A stretch of DNA of 64,000 bases from JAZKFT01 sp039925965 (GCA_039925965.1 JBDSXW010000002.1:1-64000), one strand, 5' to 3'. Shown: positions 34,436 to 44,570, numbered from the stretch's first letter. Notes: generated by a model from the sequence alone, not told the origin. Numbers and translations: made by a program.

Positions 34436-37400
34436 ATGAACACCACAATGAACAAGAACTGTTTAGGGAAATTCCATTACTGGCTCTTATTAATGTGTAC
34501 TATGTTGTCTTTTGCACATGTAAATGCCCAGGGTTATAATACTACCAATTGGCGGTATAGTAATCCAAAACAATTCGGGTTTACGGTATTCGACGTTGAT
34601 TACTTTGATAATAACAATGTAATAGCGGTAGGTAGCGACGGGGGCATTGCCAAAAGCACCGATGGCGGTACCAACTGGACTTATGGAGTTTTTACATTTA
34701 TAGATCCCAAAGGATTTACAGTTAGAAGTACATTTAATGATGTACATTATGTAACAGCCAATATCGCTTATGCAGTTGGGGCTTCAGGTAGTATGGCTAA
34801 AACAATTGACGGTGGTGCTACCTGGACTTTTGTAAATACCCCACTTTTCGCAAATAGCAAAAGTATTAATGCCTGTTGGTTTTTAGATGCCAATAAGGGA
34901 TATATAGGTGGTGACGTCAATAACGCGGCTGACTCGCTCCCACGACTATATGTAACCTTAAATGGAGGTTCAACCTGGGATTCGATCGCCCCGCCGGCTG
35001 TAAACGGGGTTTCCCGTGTGGGCTACATTAGTAACTCATTTATTCCTTCTGTATTATTTCCTGTTGATGCCAAACTGAAATCTATATATAGTATTCAATT
35101 TATTAATGACAGTACCGGGTATGTTTGCGGCTCAAATTCTTATGGTGTCAACATATTCCCAAATGTTAGCCTAAGAGCTACCAGTACTACAGTTTGTAAC
35201 CCGCTTACCACACTCTTAACCTCTGGGTCAATGGGTGCGAGTTTATTGTGGAAGATTAAAAGTGGCGTATTAACTGACTATTCACTTAGTAAGGAAAGGC
35301 TGGGGTATACAGGGATCAATGTTAACACGCCGTATAATTGTACTAGTGCATATGCATCTATTACGCCCGTTTCACAAACATATAGGGCAATGAATATTAT
35401 TAACGATTCCACAGTAGTGGTGATGTCGTTCAACAATAATACCGTTGTAAAAGTAAAAACAGGCAGGAATGACTCTACAGCCAATGTAAATGCAACCGGC
35501 GTTTTTGAAAAAGGCAAATATGAAGTCCTGAATTTTCCTTTTCCACCCACAGCCGGGCCTAATGCCGGGCCATCAATTCCTTCTACACAGGTTTTGGTGG
35601 CTTCCAACCCCTACCACATGGTAAGAACAAGCAACGGTACTTTAGTTGTAGGCAGTAGCAACACCAACTTTAATCCTGGCTACTTATGGACTTCAGTTGA
35701 CACCGGCAGAAACTGGGTTCAAAATAGTGTTTATCCACAAAACCAAAATTGGAGCCCATTTGTAGGTGCACTAGCCATTGATATTGCACCAAACGGTAAA
35801 ATACTGGCACTCGGAAACAATGGGGTTGTGGGTGATTCATCTGTTGGGGGCATTTGGAAAAGCAATTATGTTGCTGTACCACTTTCTGGATCTTACAACG
35901 ATATAGAATTTGCGGATTGCAACAATGGTATTGCTGCAGGTGGTGGTACAATAGCGGTAACTGTTGATGGAGGTAAAAATTGGATTGACAAAACAAATGC
36001 CGCATTATCCGGGCTTTTTGCAAACATTACATCCGTTACTTATCCGCAGGTAAATAAAGCATATTTCACTACTAATATTGGCACTATTTACCGCTCCAAC
36101 AATCAAGGTACAAATTTACTCCCCGTTTTTATTGATAACTATGGAGGTACTTCACTTATTAATGATTTGGCAGCCGTAGGTACTTCTGCAACAGCAGATA
36201 GTTTATGGGCATGTGGCGTGCAGCAGTCTTCTTCCTCGGTATCTTCCGCTCAGCGATCTGGACTGGTTTACCGTTCATTTAATAATGGTGCCAGTTGGGA
36301 TACTATTAAAGTAGGGCCAATGGGTACTACTGGTACACAGGCTCAGCAATATGTAACTTTTAAGGGAATAGAATTTCCAAGTCGCAATATTGGGTATATC
36401 TGCGGAAATAGAGGAGCGATTTACAAAACCACCGATGCAGGTGCCACCTGGACCAACATCAGCCCTTTCCCAACACTAAATATTGGGCCAGCGGGCTACA
36501 CCAACTCTGCGATGTCTTATACCGATATACAAGCTTTGGATAATAATACGGTATTTGTGGTGGGCAGCTTTTTTACCGCCAACAACAACAGGCGTATTTA
36601 CAAAACCACCGATGGAGGTGCCACCTGGTTAGATATTTCAGCAAATATTGACCTGTTGACATCTGGAAATTTATCCAGTATATTAATGCACGATGCAAAT
36701 AATGGGTATGCCACAGCAGGAAACGGATTATATATAACAAATGATGGCGGCACAACCTGGACGCTTGATCTTCCTCCTACCGGCACAACTGCTTATATGG
36801 CATTTGCACCTAAAACAGTACCTGCTAGTATCTCCATGATAAACAGAAAGATGTTTACTTGTGGCGTTTCTGTTTCCGGATCTCCGATTTTGGAATATGG
36901 TAAACTGTCAAATATCACGGTCGGTTCTTCTGAAGTGATTACCACTCCAACTTGCTCTAACCTCACGGCAGGAAGCATCACGGTAAATGCAACAGGCGGT
37001 ATTCGTCCTTACACGTATAGCTTAAATAGCGGTGCTTTCCAAGCATCTAATGTATTTACTGGTTTGCCCAAAGGCAATGATACCATAACTATAAAAGACG
37101 CTTACTGTGGTACATTTACGAAAATCGTAACATTAGGCTTTACAGATAATCTTACCTTAACAACTACACCCACTATTGATACCACAGTATGTGCCGGAGC
37201 ACCTGTACCATTACTGGCTATAAGCCCGGCCAATACTGTATTTGCCTGGACCCCTGCAGCCGGTCTGAGCAGCACCAGTATCAGCAACCCGATAGCAACA
37301 GTTAACAGCAACAGCACATTTACGGTAACGGCCACCCTAAATGGTTGTATAAAAACCAAAACAATACCTATAAATATCAAAGCCAACCCTGTTGTAAATG

Positions 37401-37906
37401 CGGGTCCTGATAAAACAATTCTTATTGGCGACCAAACGGTATTAGATGGCAGTGGCAATAACAATGTTAGTTCGATTGCCTGGACTCCGGCCGCTACCCT
37501 TAGTGGTGCCAACACCTTTACCCCAGTAGCCAAACCGACGCAGACTACTACCTATACCCTGACGGTGAAAGACGCCAATAACTGTACTTCGGCAGATGAT
37601 GCCCTGGTAACTGTAATCCCGTATTGTGTGGATCCAAAAGATGCCTTTACACCAAACGGAGATGGTATCAACGACAAATGGGTAATTACAGCCGGAACCT
37701 CCTGCCTGAGTGCAAATGGACTCAGTGTAAAAGTGTATAACCGGTACGGCGGCCTCGTGTATTCAAATGATAATTACCAGAACAACTGGGACGGCACTTA
37801 CAATGGTAAGGCAGCAGCCGATGGCACTTACTATTACCAGATTGTATATAGGTTATTCAACGGCACTTCAGTAAATGCAAAAGGTAACGTTACCATTTTA
37901 AGATAA
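34436..37906 (+). CDS. Ycf48/BNR-repeat and SprB-repeat protein with T9SS type B sorting domain
   Basis: A 1156-residue secreted protein. The leader ends near residue 32 (LSFAHVNAQG); a start at the second Met (34448) is also possible. A seven-bladed, Ycf48-like propeller region has repeated KSTDGGTNWTYG, KTIDGGATWTFV, KTTDAGATWTNI and KTTDGGATWLDI blades (about 40-800). A SprB repeat follows (GSITVNATGGIRPYTYSLNSG, about 845-890), then two Ig-like modules (VNAGPDKTILIGDQTVLDGS) and a type B sorting domain (DAFTPNGDGINDKWVITAG, VYNRYGGLVY, GTYYYQIVYR). By family it is T9SS-exported surface protein. The PorP/SprF gene follows after 19 bp, which suggests that protein helps export or anchor this one. 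Confidence 0.92.
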   Translation: MNTTMNKNCLGKFHYWLLLMCTMLSFAHVNAQGYNTTNWRYSNPKQFGFTVFDVDYFDNNNVIAVGSDGGIAKSTDGGTNWTYGVFTFIDPKGFTVRSTFNDVHYVTANIAYAVGASGSMAKTIDGGATWTFVNTPLFANSKSINACWFLDANKGYIGGDVNNAADSLPRLYVTLNGGSTWDSIAPPAVNGVSRVGYISNSFIPSVLFPVDAKLKSIYSIQFINDSTGYVCGSNSYGVNIFPNVSLRATSTTVCNPLTTLLTSGSMGASLLWKIKSGVLTDYSLSKERLGYTGINVNTPYNCTSAYASITPVSQTYRAMNIINDSTVVVMSFNNNTVVKVKTGRNDSTANVNATGVFEKGKYEVLNFPFPPTAGPNAGPSIPSTQVLVASNPYHMVRTSNGTLVVGSSNTNFNPGYLWTSVDTGRNWVQNSVYPQNQNWSPFVGALAIDIAPNGKILALGNNGVVGDSSVGGIWKSNYVAVPLSGSYNDIEFADCNNGIAAGGGTIAVTVDGGKNWIDKTNAALSGLFANITSVTYPQVNKAYFTTNIGTIYRSNNQGTNLLPVFIDNYGGTSLINDLAAVGTSATADSLWACGVQQSSSSVSSAQRSGLVYRSFNNGASWDTIKVGPMGTTGTQAQQYVTFKGIEFPSRNIGYICGNRGAIYKTTDAGATWTNISPFPTLNIGPAGYTNSAMSYTDIQALDNNTVFVVGSFFTANNNRRIYKTTDGGATWLDISANIDLLTSGNLSSILMHDANNGYATAGNGLYITNDGGTTWTLDLPPTGTTAYMAFAPKTVPASISMINRKMFTCGVSVSGSPILEYGKLSNITVGSSEVITTPTCSNLTAGSITVNATGGIRPYTYSLNSGAFQASNVFTGLPKGNDTITIKDAYCGTFTKIVTLGFTDNLTLTTTPTIDTTVCAGAPVPLLAISPANTVFAWTPAAGLSSTSISNPIATVNSNSTFTVTATLNGCIKTKTIPINIKANPVVNAGPDKTILIGDQTVLDGSGNNNVSSIAWTPAATLSGANTFTPVAKPTQTTTYTLTVKDANNCTSADDALVTVIPYCVDPKDAFTPNGDGINDKWVITAGTSCLSANGLSVKVYNRYGGLVYSNDNYQNNWDGTYNGKAAADGTYYYQIVYRLFNGTSVNAKGNVTILR

Positions 37907-37925
37907 TTATTAAAACTCATTCAAT

Positions 37926-38825
37926 ATGAAACGATATCTCCTGGCTCTTGCTGCAACCACCATAATTGGTGGTGCCCAGGCCCAACAACTACAGAATTCT
38001 TCTATGTCCGACCTGCAGGGTACTTTTTTCAACCCCTCGATGGCTGGCGTTGAGAAAGATAATTTTATCGGATTTTCGTATCGCACCCAGTGGAGTGGCA
38101 TCAGCGGAAGCCCCAAAACGGCCACAGCTTTTGGATCATTCAAACTGCCGTCTATTAAAATGGGCATCAGCGGTTATATCTACAATGATAAAACCGGCCC
38201 TACCAGCCGTACCGGTTTGCAGCTTGGTTTTGCAAAACATATCATCTTCGCCAATAATTCGAACCTGTCGCTGGGTATCGAAACCAGGTTTATGCAGTTT
38301 TCCATAGACAAGGGCAAATTGGGCCAAACGCTGGGCAATGACCCGGTATTAGGTGGTGCCAGCAACAACACTAAATTTGATGCAGGTTTTGGCATGTCTT
38401 ATACCAATGACAAATGGCAGGTGGGTGCTTCGGTATCGCAGCTCACGCAATCCAAGCTCAATTTCTACAGCGGTAACCTCACCCGCACAGAACAGGCCAA
38501 ACTCTACCGCCACTATTTTGTACATGGTAAATACCTGATCGACATCGATGGCAGCACCACTATCACACCCAACTTTTTGCTAACCATGCTGCCAAATGCA
38601 CCTACCGAATTCCAGGCAGGCGCCCGGATTGAGCATATGAAATTGGTTTGGTTTGGTGCAGGTTACCGAGTTCACCAGGGCCCAATGTTCTCAGCTGGTA
38701 TCAACCTGATGAACAAATTTTCGATAGGATATGCTTTCGATGTTTACAATGCACCGCTCAGCACATTTACCAATGGCAATTCGGCCAATGAGTTTTTAAT
38801 CAAGTATAGTTTTTCAAAAAAATAG
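37926..38825 (+). CDS. PorP/SprF family type IX secretion membrane protein
   Basis: A 299-residue outer-membrane protein with a signal peptide (KRYLLALAATTIIGGAQAQ) and the PorP/SprF opening (FFNPSMAGVEKDNFIGFSYRTQWSGISGSPKTATAFGSF). A beta-barrel of alternating strands ends in the aromatic FLIKYSFSKK. By family it works with the core T9SS to translocate or tether a type B cargo. It is encoded 19 bp after the Ycf48/SprB-repeat gene, the usual cargo-then-SprF arrangement (as for SprB and SprF), and is followed by a strong terminator. I assign the family but not whether it equals SprF or PorP functionally. Confidence 0.94.
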   Translation: MKRYLLALAATTIIGGAQAQQLQNSSMSDLQGTFFNPSMAGVEKDNFIGFSYRTQWSGISGSPKTATAFGSFKLPSIKMGISGYIYNDKTGPTSRTGLQLGFAKHIIFANNSNLSLGIETRFMQFSIDKGKLGQTLGNDPVLGGASNNTKFDAGFGMSYTNDKWQVGASVSQLTQSKLNFYSGNLTRTEQAKLYRHYFVHGKYLIDIDGSTTITPNFLLTMLPNAPTEFQAGARIEHMKLVWFGAGYRVHQGPMFSAGINLMNKFSIGYAFDVYNAPLSTFTNGNSANEFLIKYSFSKK

Positions 38826-38868
38826 TCTAAATCCAATATCCAGACTGATTTGCCGGGAAGGCAAATTC

Positions 38869-38900
38869 GGGGGCAGCATCAGCTGCCCCCTTCCTGTTTT
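38869..38900 (+). terminator. Rho-independent terminator after PorP/SprF gene
   Basis: A perfect 9-bp GC-rich stem (GGGGGCAGC at 38869-38877 with 38882-38890) and a 4-nt loop (ATCA), followed by TTCCTGTTTTT. It closes the cargo-PorP operon. Confidence 0.85.
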
Positions 38901-39091
38901 TGCGTTTTTTTATCCACAGCTAATTTTCTTGCTGAGATCATGTTGATTCATCCGGAAGCCCTGATTCTTCTAACGTTATATTGGCCTGCATTTACTAGAC
39001 ACACTGCCAAACACCAGGCTGGTTAGGGTAATCATATCGCTGTTTCAAGCAGCATTGCCTATATTCAGCCAAACTAAACTGAAAACGGGGA

Positions 39092-41167
39092 ATGGTCAGG
39101 GTATTGAAACAAGCTGCAAACACTGCTCCCGCGCAGCCACAACACCTGCCCAAAAGGTGGATAGTGGCTGCGGTTTTATCGCTTTGTTTTTTTTCGTTAC
39201 ACAGTTTTTCCCAGTTCATTACTGACCCTGAAAAAACCGAACAGCGGGATACTGCCGCCATTCTGAGCCTCGTTGCGAAGGGTATGGATCTGAATTCGAC
39301 GGAGCCCGACAAGGCACTCCCCTTTTTTACCGAGGCCCTTAAGAAAAGTTACGAGGCAGCTTATTCAAAGGGCATTGTTTTATCACTTACAAAAATCAGT
39401 GCGTGGCATTATGGCAATAATATCAACGCTACTATCGATGAAGCCAGCGAGGCTTTGCAGGTGTACGGAAAAGAAAAGATGACTGATCTGGCCATGAAAG
39501 CCGAGCTGCACCTCACGCTCGCAGAGGCTTATGATGAAAAGGGCAAAAAAGATTCAGCCGCTTTTTTTTATTATTTGCTAGGCAGGGAAATTGAAAACAA
39601 GAATATTACTGACCCCACACTTACCATCAATATTTTTACCAAGCTTACCATATTCTGGATCAACTTTAATTACGACATTAACGCCAACGAAGAATACAAA
39701 CAAACACTCAGGCGCTACGTAGAAAAAGCGAAACTGGCTTCGGCTGACATGAAAGATACCAATGACGCAAAATCGGCTGTCTACTTTCTGCAGGGTGCCT
39801 ACTATCACGGCATCAAAAAGTTCGATAGCGCCAGGTATTTTTATTTATCCTACTATGAAAAAAGGGAACAGTTGCACAAACTCTCCCTTCCCCGTAGAAT
39901 TTCCATACTCACCAATATTACAGATACTTACCTGCAGGAACACCAGCCGGAGAAGGCATTACCCTACATAGACCAGGTGTCCCGACTTGGTAATATTCCC
40001 GAGCAAAATAAATTTCTGGCTTTCTATATTGCTTTTAATGAACTGCAACGGGCAAAGGCCCTTTACCAGCAGCAAAAGTATGCAGCCAGCATTGCCTTAA
40101 CAGACAACACCATCACGAAACTAAAAGCTACCGGCGAACATCTGCGGGATGAAGTGGTCGAAGCATACCAGATTACCGCGGACTCCTACGAGGCATTAGG
40201 TGATTTTAAAAATGCCCTGCGGTACAAAAACATTTATCTCTCCCTCCACGACAGTCTTAATAAAAAGGAAAAAATAGACATTATTCATGGCCTGGAAATA
40301 AGGTTCCGGATTTCTGAAAAAGACAAGGAACTGGCGGAGCAATTATTGACCATTGCCGAGGTGAAAAATACAGTGCGTACCCGCAATATCTGGATCGGAA
40401 GCATCGCAGTGCTTGCGTTTTTTATAGCAGTGATTTTTACATTATGGAGGCGGAAAAATATCCATAAACAGAAGCTACAGCAGGAAAGAATAAATAACTT
40501 TCAGAAGGAAATGGAGATTGCTAGGCTTAACGCTTCCATCACAGGTGAGGAGCGGGAACGCGAACGGATGGCCAGGGATCTGCACGACGGTATTGGTGGG
40601 CTGCTCGCTGCGGCCAAGATGAACTTTGAATTGCTGAAAAAAGAAGACAACCTTACCAAGACCCAGGATTTGAACGATGGTATCAAGCTGCTGGAACAGG
40701 CATCCATAGAGTTACGCAAAACTGCGCACAATATGATGCCCGACCTCCTCCTACAAAACGGGCTACCGCAGGCAATCCGGCATTTTTGCAAAACGATTGG
40801 GAAAAACAGCCCGACGCAGCTTAAGTTCCAACTCTATGGCACAGAAAAAAGATTTGAGAAACACTTTGAATTATCCCTCTACCGGATCGTGCAGGAACTG
40901 GTACACAATATGGTGAAACATGCACATGCCACAACGGCCCTGGTACAGATAAGTTTTCACGAAGCCGGCAACGTGGATTTTACTGTAGAAGACAATGGCA
41001 CCGGCCTGCCGGAAGATGCGATAAAAAACAGCAAAGGAATTGGATTAAAAAACGTTTTAGAGCGCACAAAATCGCTGAATGGCAAAGCCGATATCTATAG
41101 CCAGCCCGGTAGTGGAACCAGTATCAACCTCAATTTCGAAAACCCGCCAAAACCGACCACCACATGA
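39092..41167 (+). CDS. TPR-containing sensor histidine kinase (HisKA_3 type)
   Basis: A 691-residue kinase. A hydrophobic segment after a short basic N-terminus (KRWIVAAVLSLCFFSLHSFSQ) is followed by a periplasmic region of tetratricopeptide-like helices (about 50-410) and a TM helix (WIGSIAVLAFFIAVIFTLW, about 432-450). A coiled coil leads to the HisKA_3 dimerisation domain with phospho-accepting H498 in MARDLHDGIGGLL. The HATPase_c domain has HNMVKHAHA, DNGTGLP and GIGLKNVLERT. It autophosphorylates and passes phosphate to the LuxR-type regulator, whose start overlaps its stop (ATGA). The signal is unknown; the TPR region suggests protein or peptide sensing. Confidence 0.93.
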   Translation: MVRVLKQAANTAPAQPQHLPKRWIVAAVLSLCFFSLHSFSQFITDPEKTEQRDTAAILSLVAKGMDLNSTEPDKALPFFTEALKKSYEAAYSKGIVLSLTKISAWHYGNNINATIDEASEALQVYGKEKMTDLAMKAELHLTLAEAYDEKGKKDSAAFFYYLLGREIENKNITDPTLTINIFTKLTIFWINFNYDINANEEYKQTLRRYVEKAKLASADMKDTNDAKSAVYFLQGAYYHGIKKFDSARYFYLSYYEKREQLHKLSLPRRISILTNITDTYLQEHQPEKALPYIDQVSRLGNIPEQNKFLAFYIAFNELQRAKALYQQQKYAASIALTDNTITKLKATGEHLRDEVVEAYQITADSYEALGDFKNALRYKNIYLSLHDSLNKKEKIDIIHGLEIRFRISEKDKELAEQLLTIAEVKNTVRTRNIWIGSIAVLAFFIAVIFTLWRRKNIHKQKLQQERINNFQKEMEIARLNASITGEERERERMARDLHDGIGGLLAAAKMNFELLKKEDNLTKTQDLNDGIKLLEQASIELRKTAHNMMPDLLLQNGLPQAIRHFCKTIGKNSPTQLKFQLYGTEKRFEKHFELSLYRIVQELVHNMVKHAHATTALVQISFHEAGNVDFTVEDNGTGLPEDAIKNSKGIGLKNVLERTKSLNGKADIYSQPGSGTSINLNFENPPKPTTT

Positions 41168-41784
41168 TAAAAGTAGCCATAACAGACGACCAGGCCATTG
41201 TGGTGAACGGGCTCCAGAAAATACTCAGCGGGCACGACCATATCACCCTCATAGCCACCTATGCCAATGGCGAAGAAATGGAACTGGGCCTGGAAAAAGA
41301 ACTCCCGGATGTGCTCTTACTGGATATCCAGATGCCTGGCAAAACAGGGATCGAACTCGCGGGCATCATCAATAAAAAATACCCAACCGTTAAGATCATC
41401 GCCCTAACTAATATCGACATCCTGATCCAGGTAAAAAAGATGCTGCAACAGGGTTGTATGGGCTACCTGCTGAAAGACACCAGCCCCGACACGCTAATTC
41501 TGGCAATTGAAACGGTGCATGGCGGGCAACAATTTTTGTATGATGACCTGCAGAAACAACTCATCAACAATATTTTCGACCCCAAGAGTCAACCTGTCAT
41601 CACCCGCAGGGAAAAAGAGATATTAGCATTAATAGTAAATGAATATACCAATCAGCAAATTGCCGACACGCTTTTTTTGAGCCTGCGTACCGTAGAGAAC
41701 CATCGCAATAACCTCTTGCAAAAACTCAATGTAAAAAACACAGCCGGCCTGGTGAAAATAGCGCTGACAGAGGGTTTGATATGA
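41164..41784 (+). CDS. LuxR/NarL-family response regulator
   Basis: A 206-residue protein with a receiver domain (D8-D9 acidic pair in VAITDDQA, phosphorylation site D54 in LLLDIQMPGKTG, Lys in YLLKDTSP) and a C-terminal LuxR-type helix-turn-helix (TRREKEILALIVNEYTNQQIADTLFLSLRTVENHRNNLLQKLNVKN). The start codon overlaps the kinase stop (ATGA at 41164-41167), so the two are translationally coupled. Targets are unknown; nothing next door points to a regulon. Confidence 0.95.
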   Translation: MIKVAITDDQAIVVNGLQKILSGHDHITLIATYANGEEMELGLEKELPDVLLLDIQMPGKTGIELAGIINKKYPTVKIIALTNIDILIQVKKMLQQGCMGYLLKDTSPDTLILAIETVHGGQQFLYDDLQKQLINNIFDPKSQPVITRREKEILALIVNEYTNQQIADTLFLSLRTVENHRNNLLQKLNVKNTAGLVKIALTEGLI

Positions 41785-41785
41785 T

Positions 41786-41822
41786 TTTTGATGTATGATT
41801 TCGGATAAGTGATATACGATTG
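41786..41822. repeat. Low-complexity intergenic repeat (GATGTATGATT words)
   Basis: TTTTGATGTATGATTTCGG followed by ATAAGTGATATACGATTGG: imperfect 11-12 bp words just after the response regulator stop. A further member of the intergenic word families seen at gene ends. Confidence 0.45.
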
Positions 41823-42013
41823 GCTAGGCGAAGCTGGTACCTGTAAAATAAATAATTAATTATCTCTTCCGCTGCATTACGGAAATATCCGGAGCAGTGT
41901 TATTGTCGTATACCCTGTGCGTGCTAATGCAACATCTTCCATTGCTGTTACGACAATTGGAGCAGGCCTCCGTTTGCAGATTCATATAAGAAATTTTTAA
42001 CCACTTAGAGGGT

Positions 42014-42036
42014 GAGACGCCATGCATGGGCGTCTC
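42014..42036. repeat. REP-like palindrome
   Basis: GAGACGCC, ATGCATG-type spacer and GGCGTCTC form a compact palindrome followed by TAC. Similar GTAGAGACGC...GCGTCTCTAC palindromes are widespread in Bacteroidota and cyanobacteria. The remainder of the 41785-42203 gap shows no gene. Confidence 0.5.
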
Positions 42037-42121
42037 TACGACTAAACGAATAATCGACGGGCCGATCCATTATGCATCATTAGAACTGGCTTGGTGGGAG
42101 GTACACACAGTAATATTCCAG

Positions 42122-42145
42122 GCCGGTGAACCGGCAATTTTTTTT
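42122..42145 (+). terminator. Terminator-like hairpin
   Basis: GCCGG-TGAA-CCGGC with a 5-6 bp stem, followed by AATTTTTTTT on the plus strand. It could end transcripts coming from the two-component genes about 340 bp upstream, although the distance is large. Confidence 0.5.
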
Positions 42146-42203
42146 CAATGCTCTTTTGATCTTATGACCGTTTGTGGCCCGTTAAAATGGACGCGTCTGT
42201 AAA

Positions 42204-42560
42204 CTACGAAGAAATAAAATTTCTGAAATCACGCTTCAACTGCTCCAAATCCCTGGTCAGTAGATTGTATTGATCTTCGAGGTGGTGATGGGGGATTTTG
42301 TGTCCGAAATTCGGGTGGTGTTCTACCTGGTGGATGTGTTCGCGGATCGCATGTTTGAGGTCATGCACGTTGATAAGCTGGATGTGGAATTGGTTGTGGT
42401 AGTGTTCGATTTCCCGAAGGATGTCGTGCTCTGTTTTACCGGATGCCCACTGGTAAAGGTTGTTTTTTAAGGCATTGAGTTCTTCGCGATGGCGAACCAG
42501 GTGCTGGCGCCACTCGCCGCACTCTGAGATGAGCTCCTGTGGCTCTGTTGCTGTGATCAT
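42204..42560 (-). CDS. Small helical protein of unknown function
   Basis: A 118-residue protein, almost entirely helical by composition and rich in His, Glu, Gln and Lys (EIEHYHNQFHIQLINVHDLKH; HHPNFGHKIPHHHLEDQYNLL). Heptad-like leucine spacing suggests a coiled coil or helical hairpin. It has no signal peptide and no known domain. The histidine-rich stretch (HQVEHHPNFGHKIPHHH) could bind metal, which is a guess. It is a single gene with the REP-like element downstream. Confidence 0.65.
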   Translation of the reverse strand: MITATEPQELISECGEWRQHLVRHREELNALKNNLYQWASGKTEHDILREIEHYHNQFHIQLINVHDLKHAIREHIHQVEHHPNFGHKIPHHHLEDQYNLLTRDLEQLKRDFRNFISS

Positions 42561-42806
42561 ACTTTTTCAATTTAAAGGTGAAAAGAACTATGATTTGCAG
42601 GGTCTATGGGCTTATTTTCTGGAGTAAGGATAAACGCTGTACTACCCATCTTTCCGGGAAATCATGAGACTTCGTTTAACAACATTAATGTAAGAACTTA
42701 TTTCGGTTTATTACCAGTATCATAATCAATAAATCTTTTTACACCTTAAATGCAGCTTGCTAACGGCCGTTTCCTATCTTCCTTTTTAATAACTGAAATT
42801 CCGGAA

Positions 42807-43952
42807 ATGATAAAAATTCTCCTTCTTGTTGTGCTGGTATCTGTCAGCACTTTAGCAAAAGCTGATAGCGCCTACGCCAGGCGTGTGGTTGACACACTCT
42901 CTTCACCTTACTTCTTAGGCCGAGGTTATATAAACGATGGTATGAAAAAGGCTGCCAGCTATATTGAACATGAATTTGAAATGCTGAATACCATGCCTTT
43001 TTTTTCCGGCAAATACCAGCAACATTTCTCTTATCCCGTCAATACTTTTCCGGGCAAACTCTCACTCTCAATCAACGATAAGGAACTGAAACCAGGTCGG
43101 GATTTCCTTGTGGCTAATGAAAGCCACACCTGTAAAGCAAGCGGTGACCTGATTAAGGCCGACAGTGTGAATTGGGTGAACGCACGGGAACGGATTATGG
43201 TGAATTTCGCGGACAAACTCACCTGGGACGTGGATAACCACCAGGAAGACTATACAGCTTTCAAAGTGCTGAAAACCGCGATTACCGGAATCCCTGTAAA
43301 CTTTGCCGCAACTGTTGATGCCAGGCTTATTAAATCCTTTGATGCAGCCAACGTGGCAGCCATTGTAAAAGGCACCGGCACCACCGACTCCCTGCTGGTT
43401 TTTACCGCTCATTACGACCACCTGGGGGCAATGGGCAGGGAGGCGTATTTCCCCGGTGCCAATGATAATGCGAGTGGTATCGGTTTGATGCTGAGCCTGG
43501 CGGAATATTATGCCTTACATCCGCAACGCTATAGCATTTTATTTATCGCATTCGCGGGCGAAGAAGCTGGCCTGCTTGGATCAAAATACTATACCGAACA
43601 TCCACCCGCCGATATCAAAAAGATCCGCTTCCTGATGAACCTTGATTTAATGGGAAATGGAGAAGAAGGCGTTACAGTGGTGAATGCAACTGAGTTCACA
43701 AAGGAGTTTGCCCTGTTGCAGCGTCTCAATACCGAAGGTCAATATGTAGCTGCCGTTAATAGTCGCGGCAAGGCTGCCAACAGCGACCACTATTGGTTCA
43801 CCGAAAAAGGTATACCCTCTTTTTTTATGTACACATTAGGCAAGCGGAAATGCTACCATGATATCGACGATGTAGCAGCGACCCTGCCGGATTATGAAAT
43901 GGAAGATTTGCAATCGCTGCTGATTCGTTTTTATGAAGACATTTTGAAATAA
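42807..43952 (+). CDS. M28 family zinc aminopeptidase/peptidase
   Basis: With the start at 42807 the protein has 381 residues and a normal signal peptide (IKILLLVVLVSVSTLAKA). An earlier start at 42750 would add 19 residues in front and seems less likely. All five metal ligands are visible in M28 order: H202 in TAHYDHLG, D220 in GANDNASG, E253 (after catalytic-base E252) in GEEAG, D280 in NLDLMGN and H351 in KCYHDIDD. It is a periplasmic or secreted co-catalytic zinc exopeptidase, likely for peptide nutrition. An N-terminal part of about 100 residues precedes the peptidase core. Confidence 0.92.
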   Translation: MIKILLLVVLVSVSTLAKADSAYARRVVDTLSSPYFLGRGYINDGMKKAASYIEHEFEMLNTMPFFSGKYQQHFSYPVNTFPGKLSLSINDKELKPGRDFLVANESHTCKASGDLIKADSVNWVNARERIMVNFADKLTWDVDNHQEDYTAFKVLKTAITGIPVNFAATVDARLIKSFDAANVAAIVKGTGTTDSLLVFTAHYDHLGAMGREAYFPGANDNASGIGLMLSLAEYYALHPQRYSILFIAFAGEEAGLLGSKYYTEHPPADIKKIRFLMNLDLMGNGEEGVTVVNATEFTKEFALLQRLNTEGQYVAAVNSRGKAANSDHYWFTEKGIPSFFMYTLGKRKCYHDIDDVAATLPDYEMEDLQSLLIRFYEDILK

Positions 43953-44003
43953 CAAGCGATTGCCGAAAAGCAACTATGATCTATCAAATAAAAAATAAAT
44001 ACC

Positions 44004-44570
44004 ATGGAATTTGCCAGCCAGTTTCTTGCCGACACCCTCAAACGCCTTCGTTACTATAAAGACGTGGGTGATAAAAGTTTTGAACAGCTTACCGAAGCCG
44101 AGATGCATCATAAACCTACGGGTGAAAGCAATAGCATCGCCATTATCATGCAGCATATGTACGGTAATATGATGAGCCGCTTTACCAATTTTCTTACTGA
44201 AGATGGTGAAAAGGAATGGCGGAAAAGGGACGCTGAATTTGAGCCTATGGCGCTTACAAAAACAGACCTTAAAGATTTCTGGAATACAGGCTGGGCAATG
44301 GTGCTACATACAATTGAAGCCTTACAGCCAGAGGACCTGCATAAAGAAATCACCATCCGGTCGGAGAAGTTATTTGTGCTGGACGCCATTCTCCGCCAAT
44401 TCGCCCATTACCCCTACCATGTAGGTCAAATTGTATTCATCGCCAAAATGATCAAAGACAAAGACTGGAAAAACCTCAGTGTTGCAAAAGGCGGTAGTAG
44501 CGCCTATAATGAGAAAATACAAGCAAAAAGTTCCGCGGTTCAAGGACCAAGCGAAAAATCTGAGAAATAA
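44004..44570 (+). CDS. DinB-like superfamily protein (DUF1572)
   Basis: A 188-residue four-helix-bundle protein. Residues 45-56 (SIAIIMQHMYGNM) and 133-143 (QFAHYPYHVGQIV) supply the histidines that form the metal site in DinB/YfiT-type proteins. The opening FLADTLKRLRYYKDVGDKSFEQLTEAEMHHKP is typical of DUF1572. A Lys/Ser-rich tail (EKIQAKSSAVQGPSEKSEK) follows the fold. The family includes thiol-dependent transferases and proteins of unknown role. It follows the M28 gene by 51 bp on the same strand and may be co-transcribed. Confidence 0.85.
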   Translation: MEFASQFLADTLKRLRYYKDVGDKSFEQLTEAEMHHKPTGESNSIAIIMQHMYGNMMSRFTNFLTEDGEKEWRKRDAEFEPMALTKTDLKDFWNTGWAMVLHTIEALQPEDLHKEITIRSEKLFVLDAILRQFAHYPYHVGQIVFIAKMIKDKDWKNLSVAKGGSSAYNEKIQAKSSAVQGPSEKSEK

